From: Erigeron canadensis
Taxonomy: Eukaryota; Streptophyta; Magnoliopsida; Asterales; Asteraceae
Length of the DNA stretch: 64,000 bases
Direction: 5' to 3'
NCBI RefSeq assembly: GCF_010389155.1
Contig: NC_057769.1
Span: 28,582,735-28,646,734, forward strand
Part shown: positions 60,131-64,000 of the stretch, piece by piece
Numbering within the stretch: the stretch's first letter is position 1
How the letters are laid out: each line of letters starts with the position of its first letter
Made by a program: the position numbers and the translations under genes
The notes under the pieces: model-generated
Database searches by the model: none
What the model saw: the letters and a program-made list of their open reading frames with translations, nothing else
Told to the model about the DNA's origin: nothing

Positions 60131-61975
60131 TCAGTTACACAACCCTTATATCAAGGTATGAGTTGGTAATACACTTACCTTGCTACCCCATTTTGCTCAC
60201 TACACCCACCAACTCGTATACCTTCTGGCATCGATTTCTCACAACTAGTTGATTCAATGATAGCGTTTTGTAGATTTGAGAACAATCCTCGTTCAGAAGG
60301 ACAAAAGTTGTAGTGACGTACTATTGTTGGTCATGTTTGAGCATTGTGTACTACCTCTGTTTTCTAGTTTCTAGTTTTGTTAAGGAACCTTTCAACAGCC
60401 AAAACCTAATTAATTAGAATTGTCCTTTTATTAAAAAGAAAATGGTCTTCGTGGGGGATGTGACTAACCTTATGGAATCTCTAAGGTCATCTTGTTTAAC
60501 AGCGTCTACATATTGTGCGCTAGTACTAAGGTCATCTTGTATGATCTCGTCTTCTTGCTTAGTCTACATATGGTGCGCTAGTAGTAAGGTCATCTTGTAT
60601 GATCTCGTCTTCTCTCTTAATCTGGTCTTCATTGGGTTTGTCCTGATTCTCAAATGTTTAAGAAAATGTCTATGTCTTGTCATTAAAACATTTAGGATTG
60701 TCCAGATTGAAACGTTCAATTGGTTGATCGTCAACCTAACAATTACACAATTAAACTTTTAATTACTCCCTAATTTTGGTTTACCCACTATATATAAACG
60801 GGATATAACTAATATTTGTTTAATATTATTACTTGTTTCTCATCATCTTTCACAAGAACTTGATTACCCTTAGCCCGGTTTCAACCCGTTGCGCCGCTAT
60901 AAGGACATCATATAATCGTACGCATCACTGAGCTCTTCATTCATCCTTGTCAATTTGTTGACATGCCTTTAACTTCAATATGACTCCCCATTTCATTACT
61001 TGACATTTAAAGACCAGTTTCTGCACATCATGCACCTTCCTAGTGACTTTCATGATGTGTTCATTGTCCATTGGGAGTCCATTAATAAGACTCCCATGCC
61101 AACGGACACATCATCATGAAAGTCACTAGGAAGCTGTGTGATGCGCAAAAACTGATATAGAAATGTCAATAAATGAAACAGGGGAGCCAGATTGAACATT
61201 ATAAGCAAATTAACAAAATGAGAAAGATGAATGAAGAGCTCTGTGTTGCGTACGATTATATGATGTCCTTTATGGAGGCGTAACGAGTTACAAATCGGGC
61301 TAAGGATAAGCAAATTCTTATGTACGATGATGATAAACAAGTAATGGGATTAAACAAGTTAGTTATACCCAGTTTAGATAGAACGGGTCAACCAAAATTA
61401 GAGAGTAATTAACAATTTAATTGTGTAATTGTTAAGTTAGACAATCCACCAATTGAACATTGCAATCTGGCTAATCTTGAACGTTTTTCCGACACGACAA
61501 AGACATTTTTAAGCATTAGAGTATCGGGGGGAACCCAATGAAAACAGATTAAGCAGGAAGACGAGATCATACAAATTGATTTTATTATCAGCACAACAAA
61601 CGTAGACAATATGAACCTAGATGACCTTAGAGATGCCCTGGGGCAACCACTTCCCTTATAGAGACCATTTTCTTTTCAATAAAAAAACAAATCTTATTAG
61701 GTTTTGGATGTCGAAAATTTTCTTTACAAAACTAGAAACTTGAAATTAGAGGCAATACACGATGATCAAACTTGACCAATTCCAGTATTCCTTACAACAT
61801 TGGTCCTTCTAAACAAAGATTGTTCCTAAATTTAAAAAATGCTATCACTTAAGCAACTAGTAGTGAGAATTCGGTACCAAATAGGTATATGAGTTGGTGG
61901 GTGTGGTGAGCAAGTTGGGGAAGCAGGATAAGTGTATTAGCAACTCATACGCTGATAAAGGGGTTGTGTAAACGA
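60131..61975. repeat. Giant inverted repeat: arms about 0.9 kb, 9-nt loop
   Basis: The left arm, 60131-61079, pairs with the right arm, 61089-61975. The centre is GGGAGTC, 9 nt, GACTCCC. Matching blocks occur along the whole length: AGAAAATGGTCT, CATCATATAATCGTACGCA, CAATTACACAATTAAA, GAGCTCTTCATTCAT and CACCCACCAACTC. I judge identity at roughly 80%, with small indels. The left arm also has a short tandem duplication. The arms contain only degraded coding-like traces, for example NKMRKMNEELCVAYDYMMSF on the plus strand at about 61197-61260. It is a foldback element or an inverted duplication able to give a long hairpin RNA. Confidence 0.9.
60482..60615. repeat. Short tandem duplication in the left arm of the inverted repeat
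   Basis: AAGGTCATCTTGTATGATCT appears twice and in a third diverged form, with GTCTACATATTGTGCGCTAG / GTCTACATATGGTGCGCTAG between them. The right arm shows only the simpler arrangement, so this arose after the inverted duplication. Confidence 0.8.
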
Positions 61976-62603
61976 GTTGGTTGACTTCTTTCCCTTTAAT
62001 GTGAGAAAACCATGTATAAGACTTGTGTGGCTACTTTGGTTCATTGGCTTCTCAAGGTTTTGTTGCAACCACCAGAGATTCAGTTTTGCGCTCTACTCCT
62101 TTTAAACTGCTAGCCACCCAGGAGCTTGCTTCTCAACATGAACCGCAACTTAGCCCCCTTACCTCTAATACCCCTCAACCTCAAGCTTTCTTTGTTGCCC
62201 GTCCATTTCTAACAACCATGGCAATCGAGGTGCACGTGGAAACTTCCATAGCAGCAATAACATGAGTAATAACAGTGAGCGTACCTGTATTATCCCCCTT
62301 CTTCATTATTACTTATATCTACCAAATCAAAAACCCTAACCCACCATAAATACTCTTCTTTTTCTTCTTCTTCTCCTTTCTTTTTTTTCGAGACCTTAAA
62401 TCAAAAGACATGATTTACTGTTCGTGTGCATATCCATGTATACAAAGAACATCATAGACTTCTTGAAACCCCGCTCGAAGATTCTTTGGTTGTTCCAACA
62501 AGGTAAGAAACTGTGGATTTTATCGATGGATCAATCCACCCTTGTGTAATAGAGATATCAAGATAATACCTGGGCTACTAAGAGCTAAAAACAACCTTGA
62601 AAC
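61976..62603. other. Intergenic, no supported gene
   Basis: The frame at 62023-62265 is Pro/Thr/Ser-rich and short, with a decayed coding look and no recognised domain. A CTT-rich tract is present at 62350-62380. Confidence 0.35.
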
Positions 62604-63046
62604 CAATGTTTTAAAAACCGGTATTTTAGTCATACCGGTGTGGACAAATTTTCCGGTATTACCGAAATTACCAGCTGATACGACTATTTTAATTTAATTT
62701 ATTTTTTTATATTAAAATCCTACAAAACTTGTTACAATTTAATAATTATAATTATGATACAATTATAATCTACTCAAAAATAAAACCAAATAGGTATTTT
62801 ATAACAAAATATAAGTTTTAAAGTTCATAAATAACAAAAAATAAAATTAATGTATCCTAAAAATAACTTTAAGAAAAATTCAAAAAAATAAAAATACTGG
62901 AATGGTAATATCGGAAAATACCAGGAATACCAGAAATACTGTCCGGTATTGAATAGTGAAAATACCAAAAAAATATCGGGATTAAAATAACGGAGTACCC
63001 TCCGATACCGGTAATACCGGGCGGTATATACCGGTATTTAAAATTG
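62604..63046. mobile_element. hAT non-autonomous element, 443 bp
   Basis: The 8-bp duplication CTTGAAAC lies at 62596-62603 and 63047-63054. The ends are CAATGTTTTAAAAACCGGTA and, reversed, CAATTTTAAATACCGGTAT. Dense ATACCGGTA/GGTATTACCG motifs occur near both ends and an AT-rich non-coding middle lies between. The motif style is shared with the element at 2614-3124. Confidence 0.88.
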
Positions 63047-63099
63047 CTTGAAACAACTTTGTGTACAAGAGATGAACAAGCTAGGAGGTTGAAAATGTA

Positions 63100-64000
63100 T
63101 TTACTTTGTAGTTGGATTCTTTTTTCTTTTTGTCTATATATTTTGCATATAGATGTGGTATTTTAAGAAATTATATTGAATTTAGTTGTGATATGTCCAT
63201 TTATATGCATATTTCCATATCGTTTCTAAGTCGTTTTAAGCTTAATTATGTGCAAATTATATGTATATTCGATGCTTTAATGGTATTGTTAGTGATTTCA
63301 GGCTTAGAACAGGTACATTGGTTAGAAATAGCATTTGGAAGGTGAAAAGATGCATTAGGATGATTCTTGGACGAGTACGAGTGAAGACGAGTTGAAAAAT
63401 ACAAGTTTTGCGAAATCTGGAAGCTTGTGCGGCGCATGGATGTGGTGTGCGGCGCACAGAAAGGTGAGATTTTGGACATGGAATTTGGCAATTGTGCTTG
63501 TGCGGCGCACACAGAGGGCATGCGGCGCATATCGGGTAAGGAAAGTCTGAAATATGGAAATTGGAGGATTTGTGCAGCGCATGGTGGTTTTGTGCGGCGC
63601 ATAAATAAGGTCGGCAGAAGGGTTTTTGGTTTTTCACTATAAATACAAGACTATAACCCTCCCATTTCGATATACAATCACCTCTAGTCAATTTTAGGGT
63701 TCTTTGGGGCAATTCTCAGCAGCTTTTTCGTCTATCAAGGTCCAAGGGTTGTTCGTGAGCTTCAAGACATTCGGTTGTCGATTTTCTTAGCGTTTACTTG
63801 TTTTCTACACATTGGTACAATATGTTCTTCTATATTTTTACTCTTTGTGCTTTGTTTATGATTATGAGTAGCTAAATAATTCATCATCCACTGAGATGAA
63901 GTGATACATTGAATAATGGTTGCATAATCTTTTGAATTCAAGTTGATTTGATTTAACGATGTGTCGTAATCTTAGCTTATTAATTCTTTGTAATTTAACT
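63100..64000 (+). mobile_element. Probable LTR-retrotransposon LTR, cut by the window edge
   Basis: Shows at least five GCGGCGCA/GTGCGGCGCAC motifs (63427-63602), then a core-promoter-like CACTATAAATACAAG (63636), then a leader. A segment ATGATTATGAGTAGCTAAATA with ATCCACTGAGATGAAGTG follows, which I associate with Ty3/gypsy LTR or leader regions. No terminus or gag is visible inside the window. The open frames on both strands across the GCGGCGCA repeats are artefacts. Confidence 0.45.

Noticed and set aside
61050..61340. 96-codon minus ORF in the inverted repeat
   Set aside because: Hydrophobic AT-driven composition. The plus strand of the same arm carries the more protein-like but broken trace.
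63246..63712. Several overlapping ORFs rich in Arg/Cys/Ala
   Set aside because: They are created by the GCGGCGCA repeats in a probable LTR; every frame and both strands are open, which is typical of repeats rather than genes.
1..64000. tRNA, rRNA genes or CRISPR-like arrays
   Set aside because: No cloverleaf-like segment, rRNA core sequence or spaced identical repeats were seen, and the window is plant nuclear DNA.

Overview
This window is plant nuclear DNA from a eudicot. The AT-rich sequence, short exons with GT-AG introns, and plant-only families (DREB-type AP2 factor, X8 cell-wall protein, ARID-HMG protein, GPI-anchored lipid-transfer protein, MULE, PIF/Harbinger, Helitron and hAT elements) all point that way. 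The repeat style is compatible with an asterid such as a daisy-family plant, but the species cannot be named from the sequence alone.

Host genes, left to right: a complete six-exon KDEL receptor (ERD2, minus, 448-4697); a three-exon X8-domain GPI-type protein (minus, 5616-7512); a five-exon RNase III-like protein with two dsRNA-binding domains (plus, 19300-22067); a truncated, frameshifted GT61 glycosyltransferase fragment (minus, 22342-22925); a small unrecognised 157-aa protein (plus, 27244-27717); a SERF/4F5 gene whose first intron looks like a U12-type AT-AC intron (plus, 31358-32381); an ERF061/062-like AP2 factor (plus, 37497-38300); a six-exon ARID-HMG-box protein (minus, 38854-41754); a GPI-anchored lipid-transfer protein (minus, 46053-46718); and a 145-aa unknown protein that lies inside a transposon (plus, 57829-58266).

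Transposons fill most of the rest, and many have exact target-site duplications. The largest is a 7.0-kb MULE (12095-19128) with a FAR1/MULE/SWIM/OTU transposase gene and a convergent, stop-riddled companion gene. It inserted about 55 bp upstream of the TATA box of the RNase III gene. Others are a PIF/Harbinger element with a broken transposase (42976-44867) directly beside a pogo-like element (44873-45694), a Harbinger-type element carrying two unknown ORFs (57001-58587), several non-autonomous Helitrons, three hAT-type elements with 8-bp duplications, a CACTA-type foldback, a MULE-type MITE, a 5'-truncated LINE with a 14-bp duplication, and a probable LTR at the right edge.

Two long foldback structures stand out. 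One is a palindrome at 28581-29336, split by a Helitron whose empty site can be read from the other arm. The other is a near-continuous inverted repeat at 60131-61975, with arms of about 0.9 kb and a loop of only 9 nt. There is no operon-like organisation. The host genes look functionally unrelated, and any link between the RNase III-like gene and the hairpins is speculation.
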